Below are positions 35,720 through 47,283 of a stretch of 64,000 bases of DNA, in pieces; position 1 is the first letter of the stretch; every line of letters begins with the position of its first letter. The stretch is from Tomocerus qinae (Eukaryota > Arthropoda > Collembola > Entomobryomorpha > Tomoceridae): assembly GCA_020055645.1 (NCBI GenBank), contig JAECZT010000013.1, forward strand, positions 124,001 to 188,000, read 5' to 3'. Both the position numbers and the translations under genes were made by a program. The notes beneath the pieces are model-generated. The model searched no databases. It saw only the letters and a list, made by a program, of their open reading frames with translations, and was not told the DNA's origin.

Positions 35720-38700
35720 TCCTCTGCTAAATCCCGATGCTAAGTCCCATGTTAAATCCCCATGCTAATTATCATGGTAAATCGCCATGCTAACTCCCAT
35801 CCTAACTCCCGCGCTAAGTCCCATGTTAAATCCCCATGCTAAGTCACATGTTAAATCCCCATGCTAAGTCCCATGCTAAATCATAATGCTAAGTCCCATG
35901 TTAAGTCCCGCTGCTAAGTTCAATGTTCAATCCCCATGTTAAGTCCCATGTTGAATCCCCATGCTAAGTCCCATGTTAAATCCCTATGCTAAGTCCCATG
36001 TTATATGCCAATGCTAAGTATCATGGTAAATCGCCATGCTTACTCCCATCCTAACTCCCGTGCTAAGTCCCATGTTAAATCCTAATGCTAAGTCACATTG
36101 TAAATCCCCATGCTAAGTCCCATGCTAAATCTCCATGCTAAGTCGCATGTTAAATCCTCATGCTAAGTCCCATTTTAAATCCCCATGCTAAGTCCCATGT
36201 TAAATCCTTATGCTAAGTCCCATGTTAAATCCCCATGCTAAGTCCCATGTTATATCTCAATGCTAAGTCCCATGTTAAATCCCATGCAAAATCAACATGC
36301 TAAGTCCCATGTTAAATCCCAATGCCAAATCCAATGTTAAGTCGCCATGTTAAGTTCCATGGAAAATCCCCAAGATTAGTCCCATGCCAAATCCCCATGC
36401 TAAGTCCCATGCTAAATCCCCATGCTAAATCCTATGTTAAATCTCCATGCTAAGTCCCACGCTAAATCCCCATACTTAGTCCCATGTTAAATCCCCATGC
36501 TAAGTCCTATGTTAAATTAAAATGCTAAATCACCTTGCTAACTCCTATGCAAAATCCCTTTGTTAAGTCCCGTGTTAAATCTCTATGCCAAGTCCCATGC
36601 TAAAACTCCATGCTATATCCCATGCTAAATCCTGATGCTTAGTCCCATGTTAAAGCCCCATGCTAAGTCCCATGTTAAATCCCTATGCTAAGTCCCATGC
36701 TAAATCCCCATGCTAAGTCCCATGTTAAATCCCCATGCTAAGTCCCATGTTATATCCATATGCTAAGTCCCATGCTAAATCGCCTCGCTAAGTCCAAGGC
36801 AAAATCCCAATGCTAAGTTTCATGCTAAATCCCCCTGCTAAGCCCCATGCTAAATCCCCATGCTAAGTCCCATGTTTAATACCCATGCTAAATCCCGTTG
36901 CTAAGTCCCATGCAAAATCCCCATGCTAAGTCCCATACTAAATCCCCATGCTAAATCCTATGTTAAATCCCAATGCTAAGTCCCACGCTAAATCCCCATA
37001 CTTAGTCCCATGTTAAATCCCCATGCTAAGTCCTATGTTAAATCATAATGCTAAATCACCTTGCTAACTCCTATGCAAAATCCCTTTGCTACGTCACATG
37101 TTAAATCCCCATACTAAGTCCCGTGTTAAATCTCCATGCCAAGTCCCATGCTAAATCTCCATACTTAGTCCCATGTTAAATCCCTATGCTAAGTCCTATG
37201 TTAAATCATATTGCTAAATCACCTTGCTAACTCCTATGCAAAATCCCTTTGCTATGTCACATGCTAAATCCCCATGCTAAGTCCTACTTTAAATACCCAT
37301 GCTAAATCCCGTTGCGAAGTCCCATGTAAAATCCCCATTCTAAGTCACATGTTAAATCCCCGTGCTAAGTTCCATGTTCAATCCCCATGTTAAGTCCCAT
37401 GTTGAATCCCCATGCTAAGTCCCACGCTAAATCCCCATACCTAGTCCCATGTTAAATCCCCATGCTAAGTCCTATGTTAAATCATAATGCTAAATCACCT
37501 TGCTAACTCCTATGCAAAATCCCTTTGCTATGTCACATGTTAAATCCCCATACTAAGTCCCGTGTTAAATCTCCATGCCAAGTCCCATGCTAAATCTCCA
37601 TACTTAGTCCCATGTTAAATCCCCATGCTAAGTCCTTTGTTAAATCATAATCCTAAATCACCTTGCTAACTCCTATGCAAAATCCCTCTGCTAAGTCACA
37701 TGTTAAATCCCCATACTAAGTCCCTTGTTAAATCTCCATGCCAAGTCCCATGTTAAATCTCCATGCTAAGTCCCATGTTAAATCTCCATGATAAATCCCC
37801 TGCTAAATCCCGATGCTAAGTCCCATGTTAAATCCCCATGCTAATTATCATGGTGAATCGCCATGCTAACTCCCATGCTAACTCCCGCGCTAAGTCCCAT
37901 GTTAAATCCCCATGCTAAGTCACATGTTAAATCGCCATGCTAAGTCCCATGCTAAATCATAATGCTAAGCCCCATGTTAAGTCCCGCTGCTAAGTGTAAT
38001 GTTCAATCCCCATGTTAAGTCCCATGTTGAATCCCCATGCTAAGTCCCATGTTAAATCCCCATGCTAAGTCCCATGTTATATGCCAATGCTAAGTATCAT
38101 GGTAAATCGCCATGCTTACTACCATCCTAACTCCCGTGCTAAGTCCCATGTTAAATCCTAATGCTAAGTCACATTGTAAATCCCCATGCTAAGTCCCATG
38201 CTAAATCTCCATGCTAAGTCGCATGTTAAATCCTCATGCTAAGTCCCATTTTAAATCCCCATGCTAAGTCCCATGTTAAATCCTTATGCTAAGTCCCATG
38301 TTAAATCCCCATGCTAAGTCCCATGTTATATCTCAATGCTAAGTCCCATGTTAAATCCCATGCAAAATCAACATGCTAAGTCCCATGTTAAATCCCAATG
38401 CCAAATCCAATGTTAAGTCGCCATGTTAAGTTCCATGGAAAATCCCCAAGATTAGTCCCATGCCAAATCCCCATGCTAAGTCCCATGCTAAATCCCCATG
38501 CTAAATCCTATGTTAAATCTCCATGCTAAGTCCCACGCTAAATCCCCATACTTAGTCCCATGTTAAATCCCCATGCTAAGTCCTATGTTAAATTAAAATG
38601 CTAAATCACCTTGCTAACTCCTATGCAAAATCCCTTTGTTAAGTCCCGTGTTAAATCTCTATGCCAAGTCCCATGCTAAAACTCCATGCTATATCCCATG

Positions 38701-40400
38701 CTAAATCCTGATGCTTAGTCCCATGTTAAAGCCCCATGCTAAGTCCCATGTTAAATCCCTATGCTAAGTCCCATGCTAAATCCCCATGCTAAGTCCCATG
38801 TTAAATCCCCATGCTAAGTCCCATGTTATATCCATATGCTAAGTCCCATGCTAAATCGCCTCGCTAAGTCCAAGGCAAAATCCCAATGCTAAGTTTCATG
38901 CTAAATCCCCTGCTAAGCCCCATGCTAAATCCCCATGCTAAGTCCCATGTTTAATACCCATGCTAAATCCCGTTGCTAAGTCCCATGCAAAATCCCCATG
39001 CTAAGTCCCATACTAAATCCCCATGCTAAATCCTATGTTAAATCCCAATGCTAAGTCCCACGCTAAATCCCCATACTTAGTCCCATGTTAAATCCCCATG
39101 CTAAGTCCTATGTTAAATCATAATGCTAAATCACCTTGCTAACTCCTATGCAAAATCCCTTTGCTACGTCACATGTTAAATCCCCATACTAAGTCCCGTG
39201 TTAAATCTCCATGCCAAGTCCCATGCTAAATCTCCAAACTTAGTCCCATGTTAAATCCCTATGCTAAGTCCTATGTTAAATCATATTGCTAAATCACCTT
39301 GCTAACTCCTATGCAAAATCCCTTTGCTATGTCACATGCTAAATCCCCATGCTAAGTCCTATTTTAAATACCCATGCTAAATCCCGTTGCGAAGTCCCAT
39401 GTAAAATCCCCATTCTAAGTCACATGTTAAATCCCCGTGCTAAGTTCCATGTTCAATCCCCATGTTAAGTCCCATGTTGAATCCCCATGCTAAGTCCCAC
39501 GCTAAATCCCCATACCTAGTCCCATGTTAAATCCCCATGCTAAGTCCTATGTTAAATCATAATGCTAAATCACCTTGCTAACTCCTATGCAAAATCCCTT
39601 TGCTATGTCACATGTTAAATCCCCATACTAAGTCCCGTGTTAAATCTCCATGCCAAGTCCCATGCTAAATCTCCATACTTAGTCCCATGTTAAATCCCCA
39701 TGCTAAGTCCTTTGTTAAATCATAATCCTAAACCACCTTGCTAACTCCTATGCAAAATCCCTCTGCTAAGTCACATGTTAAATCCCCATACTAAGTCCCT
39801 TGTTAAATCTCCATGCCAAGTCCCATGTTAAATCTCCATGCTAAGTCCCATGTTAAATCTCCATGATAAATCCCCTGCTAAATCCCGATGCTAAGTCCCA
39901 TGTTAAATCCCCATGCTAATTATCATGGTGAATCGCCATGCTAACTCCCATCCTAACTCCCGCGCTAAGTCCCATGTTAAATCCCCATGCTAAGTCACAT
40001 GTTAAATCGCCATGCTAAGTCCCATGCTAAATCATAATGCTAAGCCCCATGTTAAGTCCCGCTGCTAAGTGTAATGTTCAATCCCCATGTTAAGTCCCAT
40101 GTTGAATCCCCATGCTAAGTCCCATGTTAAATCCCCATGCTAAGTCCCATGTTATATGCCAATGCTAAGTATCATGGTAAATCGCCATGCTTACTACCAT
40201 CCTAACTCCCGTGCTAAGTCCCATGTTAAATCCTAATGCTAAGTCACATTGTAAATCCCCATGCTAAGTCCCATGCTAAATCTCCATGCTAAGTCGCATG
40301 TTAAATCCTCATGCTAAGTCCCATTTTAAATCCCCATGCTAAGTCCCATGTTAAATCCTTATGCTAAGTCCCATGTTAAATCCCCATGCTCAGTCCCATG
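35720..40400 (+). repeat. 2.08-kb higher-order tandem repeat in the satellite
   Basis: Bases about 35760-38330 match about 37836-40405 at offset 2,076. The offset falls to 2,075 after a single C is lost from a C-run near 38908. Checkpoints 36250/38326, 36901/38976, 37381/39456 and 37861/39936 agree. Shared private variants include TAAGTGTAATGTTC (37993 and 40068) and CCCATACCTAG (37434 and 39509). The last full copy ends shortly before the BEL/Pao insertion. Confidence 0.87.
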
Positions 40401-40804
40401 TTATATCTCAATGCTAAGTCCCATGTTAAATCCCATGCAAAATCGACATGCTAAGTCCCATGTTAAATCCCAATGCCAAGTCCAATGTTAAGTCGCCATG
40501 TTAAGTTCCATGGAAAATCCCCAAGATTAGTCCCATGCCAAATCCCCATGCTAAGTCCCATGATAAATCCCTATGCTCAATCCTATGTTAAATCCCCATG
40601 CTAAGTCCCACGCTAAATCCCCATACTTAGTCCCATGTTAAATCCCCATGCTAAGTCCTATGTTAAATCTTAATGCTAAATCACCTTGCTAACTCCTATG
40701 CAAAATTCCTTTGCTACGTCACATGTTAGATCCCCATACTAAGTCCCGTGTTAAATCTCCATGCCAAGTCCCATGCTAAATCTCCATACTTAGTCCCATG
40801 TTAA

Positions 40805-40809
40805 ATCCC
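40805..40809. repeat. Left target-site duplication of the BEL/Pao element
   Basis: ATCCC here and at 48397-48401 flank the TG...CA ends of the element. A 5-bp duplication is normal for BEL/Pao integrases. The unoccupied paralogue at 33312-33340 reads straight through with one copy. Confidence 0.85.
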
Positions 40810-40989
40810 TGTTAGGGCGGTCATATGTTAATTTTCCATGAATCTTTAATTTTATATGACTTCTTACTATATTCTATAAGTTTAAGTGTAAGATGTATTT
40901 GTAATTGACTTTACTGCAGATGGCCACTTCCTATCTTACCTATAAGAGGCCACCTTACTGTAAGAGGCCACCTTATAATGTTTCATGTT

Positions 40990-41103
40990 GTAAATGCGGA
41001 GACTATCTTACAATGTATTATCTCATAAATGTGGAGACCATCTTACAATGTATTATCTCATAAATGTGGAGACCATCTCATAAATGTGGAGACCATCTCA
41101 TAC
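40990..41103 (+). repeat. Short tandem repeats in LTR U3
   Basis: Four related copies of TAAATGNGGAGACCATCT-type units occur in a row. Two are interleaved with CTTACAATGTATTATCTC, and the same array is present in the 3' LTR (about 47463-47576). Repeats in U3 upstream of a TATA box are commonly enhancer-like. This function is inferred from position only. Confidence 0.6.
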
Positions 41104-41590
41104 ATAAGAGTAGTAACGACAAGGAGATGACGAAACCCGCCGTGGTCATTTTAACTTTAGCATTGTATTTCAGAAGGCGGTTTATGACTTGTAATATTTG
41201 TGTTTTAATATATTCATAAGTTAATATTCAGTTGACTCTAATTAGTATGCAGGAAACTTCATTCCTTTCAAGGTACGATACAATGAACTTTATCCATGTA
41301 ATGTAATGTATTCTATGATGTGTTTCATATTCGTGTACTTTCGTGTCCAGACATTATGTTAATTAATGTAAGAAAATTGTTATCTTAATCACCGATGTCA
41401 AAAGTTGTACGCTTTTATTGTATGTACTTTTTATATAGTTTTTGACCTTTATGTTATAAGAAGTTATACGAAACCAACTCAATTTGTGCACGTTGAACTT
41501 TCGACTGACGCCAAGAAACCTCATTACGCATTCATGTTCGTCTGAATTCCTTTGTATTTCTTGTATCTTTGTCATGTATTTTCCGGAGTC

Positions 41591-41598
41591 TATAAATA
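41591..41598 (+). promoter_or_regulatory. TATA box of the 5' LTR
   Basis: TATAAATA lies about 95 bases upstream of an AATAAA signal, as expected for a compact LTR promoter. The equivalent in the 3' LTR is 48064-48071. Confidence 0.7.
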
Positions 41599-41685
41599 CA
41601 ACCTCCGACCAATGTATTAGTGTGAGTCTTAGATAAGTATTTGATTGAACAAGTCAGTCAGGAAACACGCTCTCATTTTACGTCA

Positions 41686-41691
41686 AATAAA
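41686..41691 (+). promoter_or_regulatory. Polyadenylation signal in the LTR
   Basis: AATAAA lies downstream of the TATA box. The copy that would act in 3'-end formation is 48159-48164 in the 3' LTR. Confidence 0.6.
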
Positions 41692-41924
41692 CTGAGAACC
41701 TGACAACAAATTTTGTATTGTTTCTTTTGAGTCTTTTTACTTGCATTGCTAATAGTCATCATTCTATTCAGTATTCAGTAATTAGAAGTCATCAATTCAT
41801 TTCAATTAATTCTAAGCTCGCCAAAGACATAGACTTAGCTTTTCACACAACATCAGCCTTTACATTAGAAAAGAATAATTAGATTACTGATATCTTGCCA
41901 ATTCCTTGTTACAGCCCAAAACAT

Positions 41925-41941
41925 TGGTCCTTCGAGCCGGA
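41925..41941 (+). promoter_or_regulatory. Primer-binding site, tRNA-Tyr
   Basis: TGGTCCTTCGAGCCGGA starts one base after the 5' LTR. Its complement ends CCA and matches the 3' end of animal tRNA-Tyr (T-stem CCGGC, acceptor strand TCGAAGG, discriminator A). The tRNA identity relies on my knowledge of that conserved tRNA. The position and the TGG start are visible in the sequence. Confidence 0.8.
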
Positions 41942-42058
41942 TGTCAAAGATCAACCTCTTTGGCACAAAACCTACCGGGAAACTGTTCGGGCGTTGGTGA
42001 GATAGCCGTGACCGGACGAATAACTCCTGTTCCAGTGAAGAAAGCAAAGTCTACAGCA

Positions 42059-45000
42059 ATGGAATCCCTAGTCAACAAACGCACTCATCTGAAGGGAAGA
42101 ATCACTCACTTGCAGAGGATCGTCGAGGCGCACTCCACTACTCCATTGACAAGCGGGGCGGCCAAGACGTACTACGATGAACTCCAGAAATTGATTGAGA
42201 AAAATGATGCCTTATTTGAAGACATAACTCTACAACTATCCGAAGGTGCAGATTTCCATCCTCACGAAGAGGCAAAAACTACCCAGCTAAACCGAATGAT
42301 GGAAATGCTATCAACTTTAAACGTGCTACTTGGTCTGGTTCCTTCTACTGCAAGAACTACGGCTGGCGGTACTTCACAGGCAGATGCAGCATCCACTTCC
42401 ACTTCTTCACCCGGGTCTCAAGAAGCTGTTACTGCAAGGGTTCGACTACCTCAGCTTAACCTACCTAGCTTCAACGGAAATCGTCATGAGTGGACATCCT
42501 TTCACGACCTGTTCAAGGCTGCCATCCACAACAATGACACTTTGAGCAACGCACAGAAGCTGCAATATCTGAAGTTGTCGCTGGTGGGAGAACCTGCTGC
42601 ATTACTACAATCCTTTCCAGTAACTGACGTAAGTTATGGTGAAGCCTGGAAGACGTTGACAGACAGGTATGAAGACACTCGTGAAATCATAAAGGCTAAC
42701 TTTGATCGAATTCTCAATCAAGGAAACGTCAATAGCGACAACCCTTCTACACTTCAAAAACTGGTCGACACATCCAGGGAGTGTCTGAGGGCTATCCAGA
42801 ATGCGGGAGCGGATGCAGCTCAAGCATATGATCTCCTGGTGATTCAGCTCATCTCTAAGAAATTGGATCCCGACGCAATGCTTCAATGGGAACGTACGAT
42901 GAAACACGGAACTCTTCCTACCATAGAGGGATTCATGGAGTCTCTGGGCGAACAGGCAAGAGTCAATACGGCAGCAAAGGGTACAGATGGAAGAAAGCAA
43001 CCGAAATCTGATGGGAAAAAGAAAGAAACATTAATCAACCATGGAGCAACCAGTTCCAGTTCTGGACAGTCTAAATCTCTCTGTGTTGCTTGCGGAGAGG
43101 ACCACATGCTCTTCAAATGTCCTACTTTCAAGGCGATGACTGTTCCGGAGCGCTGGGATGTCGTCCGTACCAACCGTCGCTGTTTCAATTGTCTGAAGAA
43201 AAACTGTCGAATCGATAAATGTACGAGTGGACCTTGCAAGGCTTGCAGGAAAAAACACAATTCGCTGCTCCACCAGGACTCAGCTGCTCCTCCGCCTTCG
43301 TCTGCACCCGTACCTGTATCTGCTCCAGTCGAGCCTGCACGGGCGATTCATCTTTCGTCTATCTCTAATACTACTCAAGTTCTCCTTTCTACAGCATTGA
43401 TCCGAGTTCAGGACGTCAGCGGTTGCTATCAACTCTGCCGGGCATTATTGGACAACGGATCACAGGCTAGCTTCATCACCTCAAGCTGCGCTACACGACT
43501 CGGTCTCCGTCGACAGAAGGTGAATGTTCCACTCACTGGGTTGGCGGCCGTCAGCGCTGGGGCATCCCGAGAAGCAGCTGAACTGACTTTCACTTCTTGC
43601 CATGGATTCGAACCATTGTTCCGTATTCAGGCTTTGATCCTCAAGAACGTGACACGAGATCTTCCAACGGTACCAGTCGTCCCAGAAGCATGGCCACATC
43701 TTTTTGGACTACAGTTGGCGGATCCACGCTATTATGAGATTGGTAAAATTGACATACTCTTGGGCGGAGACATTTTCTTAAATCTTCTTAGGTCTGGAAA
43801 AATCGAAAGCCCACCGGGTTCTGGAGCACCAGTGGCAGTCGAAACAGCACTTGGTTGGATCGTTGGAGGCAAGACCAGTACAGGCAGTACCTCTTCTTCT
43901 TCAATCCTGGGACATCATGTGCACTGTGACTTGGACGTTCGGCTTCAGAAATTTTGGGAGCTCGAGGAAATTCCGAAGCGGCAATTACTCACCCCAGAAG
44001 AGAAGGCTTGCGAACAGCACTTTGCGACTACTCATACTAGAAAGAAGGATGGACGTTTCGTCGTCCGATTGCCATTCCGGTCTGATGTCAAGCAGCTTGG
44101 GGCGTCTCGGGACTCAGCAGTTCGGCGTCTGAAGGCTTTGGAGAAAAGACATTCTGGGCAGCCTTGTGAGCAAGCAAGGTACAAGGATGTCTTGGAAGAA
44201 TACTTGACACTGAATCAGATGGAGTTGGTCCTAACTGACGACAACGCTTCCTCAACTTACTACATGCCTCATCATGCGGTGGTCTCCGAGTCCAGCTCAA
44301 CCACCAAGGTCCGTGTTGTATTTGATGCTTCGGCTTCCTCATCATCTGGCGTATCCCTGAACGAGACTCTGATGATAGGACCGAAATTGCAGGATGACTT
44401 GGTGTCAATCTTGAATCGTTTCCGAAAACACAAGATTGCCATTACTGCAGACATTACGAAAATGTATCGACAAATCGAGATGCACAAGAATGACGTTGAC
44501 TTCCAAAGAATAGTCTGGAGAAACAACCCAACTGAACCGATCAGAGACTACCGGATGCTGACTGCAACCTTTGGGACGTCCGCGGCTCCTTTCTTGGCAA
44601 TCAGAAGTTTACAGCAACTAGCAATAGATGAAGAAGTTCGCCATCCGGTGGCATCGGCCGTATTGCGTCAAGACTTTTACGTTGATGACTTGATGTCGGG
44701 TGCTGCTACAGAAGAAGAAGCTACTCACCTTCAAAGCGACCTGACCACTTTACTTGCACGAGGATGTTTCGAGCTGCGGAAATGGTCATCGAATTCGACT
44801 TCTCTTTTGTCACAGGTTCCAGAATCCATGAGGGAGGTCAACCAAACTTTACTGATTGACACCGATAACAGTGTGAAGACTTTGGGTCTCCAATGGCATC
44901 CATCCAGCGACCAATTCTCCTTCAATGTCACGGTGTCCGAATCTACAACAGTGACGAAGCGGACCATCCTTTCTGACGTTTCTAAGGTCTTCGATCCTCT

Positions 45001-47236
45001 GGGTTGGCTGTCACCTGTTACAGTAAGAGCAAAAATTCTTATTCAACAATTGTGGAGGGCGGGACTCATGTGGGATGAAAGCGTGCTGTCCGACCTCCAT
45101 GAGACCTGGCTACAGTATCGAGAGCAGCTTCCGGCCATTGAATCTATCCGAATACCTCGCAGAGTGACTCAAGACAATTCGATTACACACCAACTTCACG
45201 GGTTCAGTGATGCTTCAGAACAAGCTTATGGCGCTGTCGTTTTCCTCCGTTCAGTAGATGAGAATGGCGTGGTGACAACAAAGATGATATCCGCGAAGAG
45301 CAAGGTGGCCCCTGTCAAGCAAGTAAGTCTGCCGAGGCTGGAGTTGTGCGGAGCAGTTCTACTAGTACGGCTGATTGAACATGTACGAGAGAGTCTCAAG
45401 TTGCCCATTGATGAGATAGTCGGATGGACAGACTCTACCATTGTTCTGGCTTGGCTGTCTTCGCCCCCTCAGAGATGGAAAACTTTCGTGGCCAATCGAG
45501 TCTCAGAAATTCAAGACGTCCTTCCTGCTACTTCATGGCGGCATGTAAGAAGCGAAGACAATCCTGCTGACTGCGCCTCTCGAGGAATAACACCAACAGA
45601 ACTCATAAATCATCATCTCTGGTGGGAAGGCCCTGCATGGCTTTCACGACAAGAACTTCCTTTGGACAACGAACATTTATTGGACAATCAGATTCCAGAG
45701 GAGCGAACAACTATCAAGAATTTTGCGGTTTTAGACGACGATTCTCTATTACTGAGGTATTCTAATTTGATGAAACTTTTACGCGTAACAGTTTATTGCA
45801 GCCGCTTCATCGTCAACTCGAGACATGGACGCAACCCAGGGTCATCCACTCTTCCGATTTCATCACCGACTTTTGACGAGCTGGACAATGCACTCCTGAG
45901 GTGGGTTCGTATCGTTCAAGAAGAAGCGTTTCACGAAGACATCAAAATGCTGAGGATGCGTAAGTCCGGCAGCAGTTCTCTGAAGAATCTTAGTCCGATT
46001 TGGGATAGCGAGTCGAGTCTTCTACGTGTAGGCGGCCGCCTACAGAAAGCTGACATCCATACTGATGCAAAACATCCGATACTACTGCCTAAGAACCATC
46101 GGCTGACTCAACTCATCATCTCCCACTACCACGAGAAAGATCTACATGCAGGTCCACAAGTGCTGCTTGCTACTCTTCAACAGAGGTTCTGGATAATTGC
46201 GGGTCGAAATGTCATTCGCCACTTTGTCCGAAGATGCGTTGTTTGCAGCAAAATTCGGGCACGTTGTGCACAGCAAAAGATGGGAGATTTACCTGCCAGT
46301 CGAGTGACCCCTGCTGCACCGTTTGAACGCTGTGGAGTTGACTACGCTGGACCATTCCAAACTACAGCCAGATCTGGACGAGGTCAGAAAATCTTCAAAT
46401 CGTACGTGGCTTTGTTCGTCTGTCTGGTGACCAGGGCAATCCACTTGGAGTTAGTGACGGATCTGACTACTGAAGCCTTTCTTGCGGCTTTAAGACGTTT
46501 CGTTTCAAGAAGAGGAAAACCTGCAGATATCTACAGTGACTGCGGGACGAACTTTGTGGGAGCAAAGCGGAAGTTGGAAGACTACGAGAAACTGGTTTCT
46601 TCAGCAGACCATCAACAAAAGGTACATAGCAAACTATCTGAACAATCCATTAATTGGCATCTTAATTCGCCTGCAGCACCTCATCACGGCGGGTTATGGG
46701 AGGCGGGTGTCAAGTCCATGAAGTTTCATCTCACCCGGGTTGCTGGCTCTGCAACACTGACTAGCGAGGAGATGCAGACTTTGTTGGCCCAAGTTGAAGC
46801 ATGCCTCAACTCACGACCGATGACGGAGCTTTCAAGTGATCCAAATGACTTACTGCCGTTGACACCAGGACACTTTCTCATTGGACGACCACTGACTGCT
46901 ATATCGGAACCTGACCTGACAGACCAGAAGGAAGGCCACCTATCTCGATGGCAACGTGTTCAGCAGATGTATCATCATTTCTGGAGACGTTGGTCGAACG
47001 AGTATCTGACGAGATTACAACAGAGAAACAAGTGGCAGAAGCAACATGATAATGTCAAAATCGGTTCCATAGCATTAATCCGAAATGAAAATCTTCCTCC
47101 AAACCAGTGGAATCTTGGTCGAATCATCGCTACTCATCCTGGACAAGACGACTTAATCCGTGTGGTAACTTTACGCACATCACTGGGAGAAATTCGACGC
47201 CCGGTAACGAAACTGTGTATTTTACCTATAGACTAA
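42059..47236 (+). CDS. BEL/Pao gag-pol polyprotein
   Basis: A single open frame of 1,725 residues from the first in-frame ATG, coding for capsid and all replication enzymes. Domains in order: a gag-type DUF1759 region from about residue 129 (LPSFNG, then QKLQYLK); zinc knuckles about 341-405 (C-x2-C-x3-H-x4-C first, then a Cys/His cluster); an aspartic protease with LLDNGS (D465) and ILLGGDIF near 566; reverse transcriptase with catalytic D798 (TADITKMY) and YVDD 874-877; a Pao-type A17/RNase H region with FSDAS (D1051) and WTDST (D1125). The integrase has an HYHEK...CVVC zinc site (about 1356-1396) and catalytic D1428, D1494 and E1548 (VDYAG, SDCGTN, LWEAG). A DUF5641-like C-terminus follows. 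There is no stop or frameshift. The frame is also open upstream through the primer-binding site to at least 41906, but has no ATG there. The missing gag-pol frameshift is usual for this superfamily. Confidence 0.96.
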   Translation: MESLVNKRTHLKGRITHLQRIVEAHSTTPLTSGAAKTYYDELQKLIEKNDALFEDITLQLSEGADFHPHEEAKTTQLNRMMEMLSTLNVLLGLVPSTARTTAGGTSQADAASTSTSSPGSQEAVTARVRLPQLNLPSFNGNRHEWTSFHDLFKAAIHNNDTLSNAQKLQYLKLSLVGEPAALLQSFPVTDVSYGEAWKTLTDRYEDTREIIKANFDRILNQGNVNSDNPSTLQKLVDTSRECLRAIQNAGADAAQAYDLLVIQLISKKLDPDAMLQWERTMKHGTLPTIEGFMESLGEQARVNTAAKGTDGRKQPKSDGKKKETLINHGATSSSSGQSKSLCVACGEDHMLFKCPTFKAMTVPERWDVVRTNRRCFNCLKKNCRIDKCTSGPCKACRKKHNSLLHQDSAAPPPSSAPVPVSAPVEPARAIHLSSISNTTQVLLSTALIRVQDVSGCYQLCRALLDNGSQASFITSSCATRLGLRRQKVNVPLTGLAAVSAGASREAAELTFTSCHGFEPLFRIQALILKNVTRDLPTVPVVPEAWPHLFGLQLADPRYYEIGKIDILLGGDIFLNLLRSGKIESPPGSGAPVAVETALGWIVGGKTSTGSTSSSSILGHHVHCDLDVRLQKFWELEEIPKRQLLTPEEKACEQHFATTHTRKKDGRFVVRLPFRSDVKQLGASRDSAVRRLKALEKRHSGQPCEQARYKDVLEEYLTLNQMELVLTDDNASSTYYMPHHAVVSESSSTTKVRVVFDASASSSSGVSLNETLMIGPKLQDDLVSILNRFRKHKIAITADITKMYRQIEMHKNDVDFQRIVWRNNPTEPIRDYRMLTATFGTSAAPFLAIRSLQQLAIDEEVRHPVASAVLRQDFYVDDLMSGAATEEEATHLQSDLTTLLARGCFELRKWSSNSTSLLSQVPESMREVNQTLLIDTDNSVKTLGLQWHPSSDQFSFNVTVSESTTVTKRTILSDVSKVFDPLGWLSPVTVRAKILIQQLWRAGLMWDESVLSDLHETWLQYREQLPAIESIRIPRRVTQDNSITHQLHGFSDASEQAYGAVVFLRSVDENGVVTTKMISAKSKVAPVKQVSLPRLELCGAVLLVRLIEHVRESLKLPIDEIVGWTDSTIVLAWLSSPPQRWKTFVANRVSEIQDVLPATSWRHVRSEDNPADCASRGITPTELINHHLWWEGPAWLSRQELPLDNEHLLDNQIPEERTTIKNFAVLDDDSLLLRYSNLMKLLRVTVYCSRFIVNSRHGRNPGSSTLPISSPTFDELDNALLRWVRIVQEEAFHEDIKMLRMRKSGSSSLKNLSPIWDSESSLLRVGGRLQKADIHTDAKHPILLPKNHRLTQLIISHYHEKDLHAGPQVLLATLQQRFWIIAGRNVIRHFVRRCVVCSKIRARCAQQKMGDLPASRVTPAAPFERCGVDYAGPFQTTARSGRGQKIFKSYVALFVCLVTRAIHLELVTDLTTEAFLAALRRFVSRRGKPADIYSDCGTNFVGAKRKLEDYEKLVSSADHQQKVHSKLSEQSINWHLNSPAAPHHGGLWEAGVKSMKFHLTRVAGSATLTSEEMQTLLAQVEACLNSRPMTELSSDPNDLLPLTPGHFLIGRPLTAISEPDLTDQKEGHLSRWQRVQQMYHHFWRRWSNEYLTRLQQRNKWQKQHDNVKIGSIALIRNENLPPNQWNLGRIIATHPGQDDLIRVVTLRTSLGEIRRPVTKLCILPID

Positions 47237-47283
47237 TTGACTTTATTTTATTTTGAAATTGGATATTTCAAGGCGTGGTGTAA
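47237..47283 (+). other. Short 3' untranslated stretch with a weak polypurine tract
   Basis: Only 47 bases separate the gag-pol stop from the 3' LTR. The purine-rich AAGGCGTGGTG at 47270-47280, just before the LTR, is the only candidate plus-strand primer. It is interrupted by pyrimidines, so the assignment is weak. Confidence 0.4.

Larger units (their letters stand above)
30663..40809 (+). repeat. 25-bp dimeric satellite, second hAT-like copy to BEL/Pao element
   Basis: Same satellite and orientation. Bases 30663 to about 33640 and about 34163-34540 match 13445-16790 as described for that block. Bases 32939-32953 are a second unoccupied LINE site, and 33316-33321 is the unoccupied form of the BEL/Pao insertion site. 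From about 35720 the array is a roughly 2.08-kb higher-order tandem repeat. Bases 40805-40809 (ATCCC) are the left target-site duplication of the BEL/Pao element. No gene was seen. Confidence 0.97.
40810..41923 (+). repeat. 5' LTR of the BEL/Pao element
   Basis: It begins TGTTAGGGCGG and ends CCAAAACA, giving standard TG...CA termini. It contains a cluster of short direct repeats near 41000-41103 (units of about 20 nt containing GGAGACCATCT and CATAAATG), a TATA box at 41591-41598 and AATAAA at 41686-41691. From these the U3/R/U5 order can be inferred: transcription start near 41620, poly(A) site near 41710. The 3' copy is 47284-48396. Confidence 0.95.

Noticed and set aside
41363-41575. 70-codon antisense ORF with ATG, identical at 47836-48048
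   Set aside because: It is inside the LTRs, so the identity reflects LTR identity. There is no domain and no independent sign of coding.
41906-41908. TTG as the gag-pol start
   Set aside because: It lies in the LTR upstream of the primer-binding site and is not an AUG. The first in-frame ATG, at 42059, is the better start for a eukaryotic mRNA.
42605-45441. Several minus-strand ORFs of 70-130 codons inside gag-pol
   Set aside because: They are shadows of the 1,725-codon plus-strand frame, which has the full BEL/Pao domain set.
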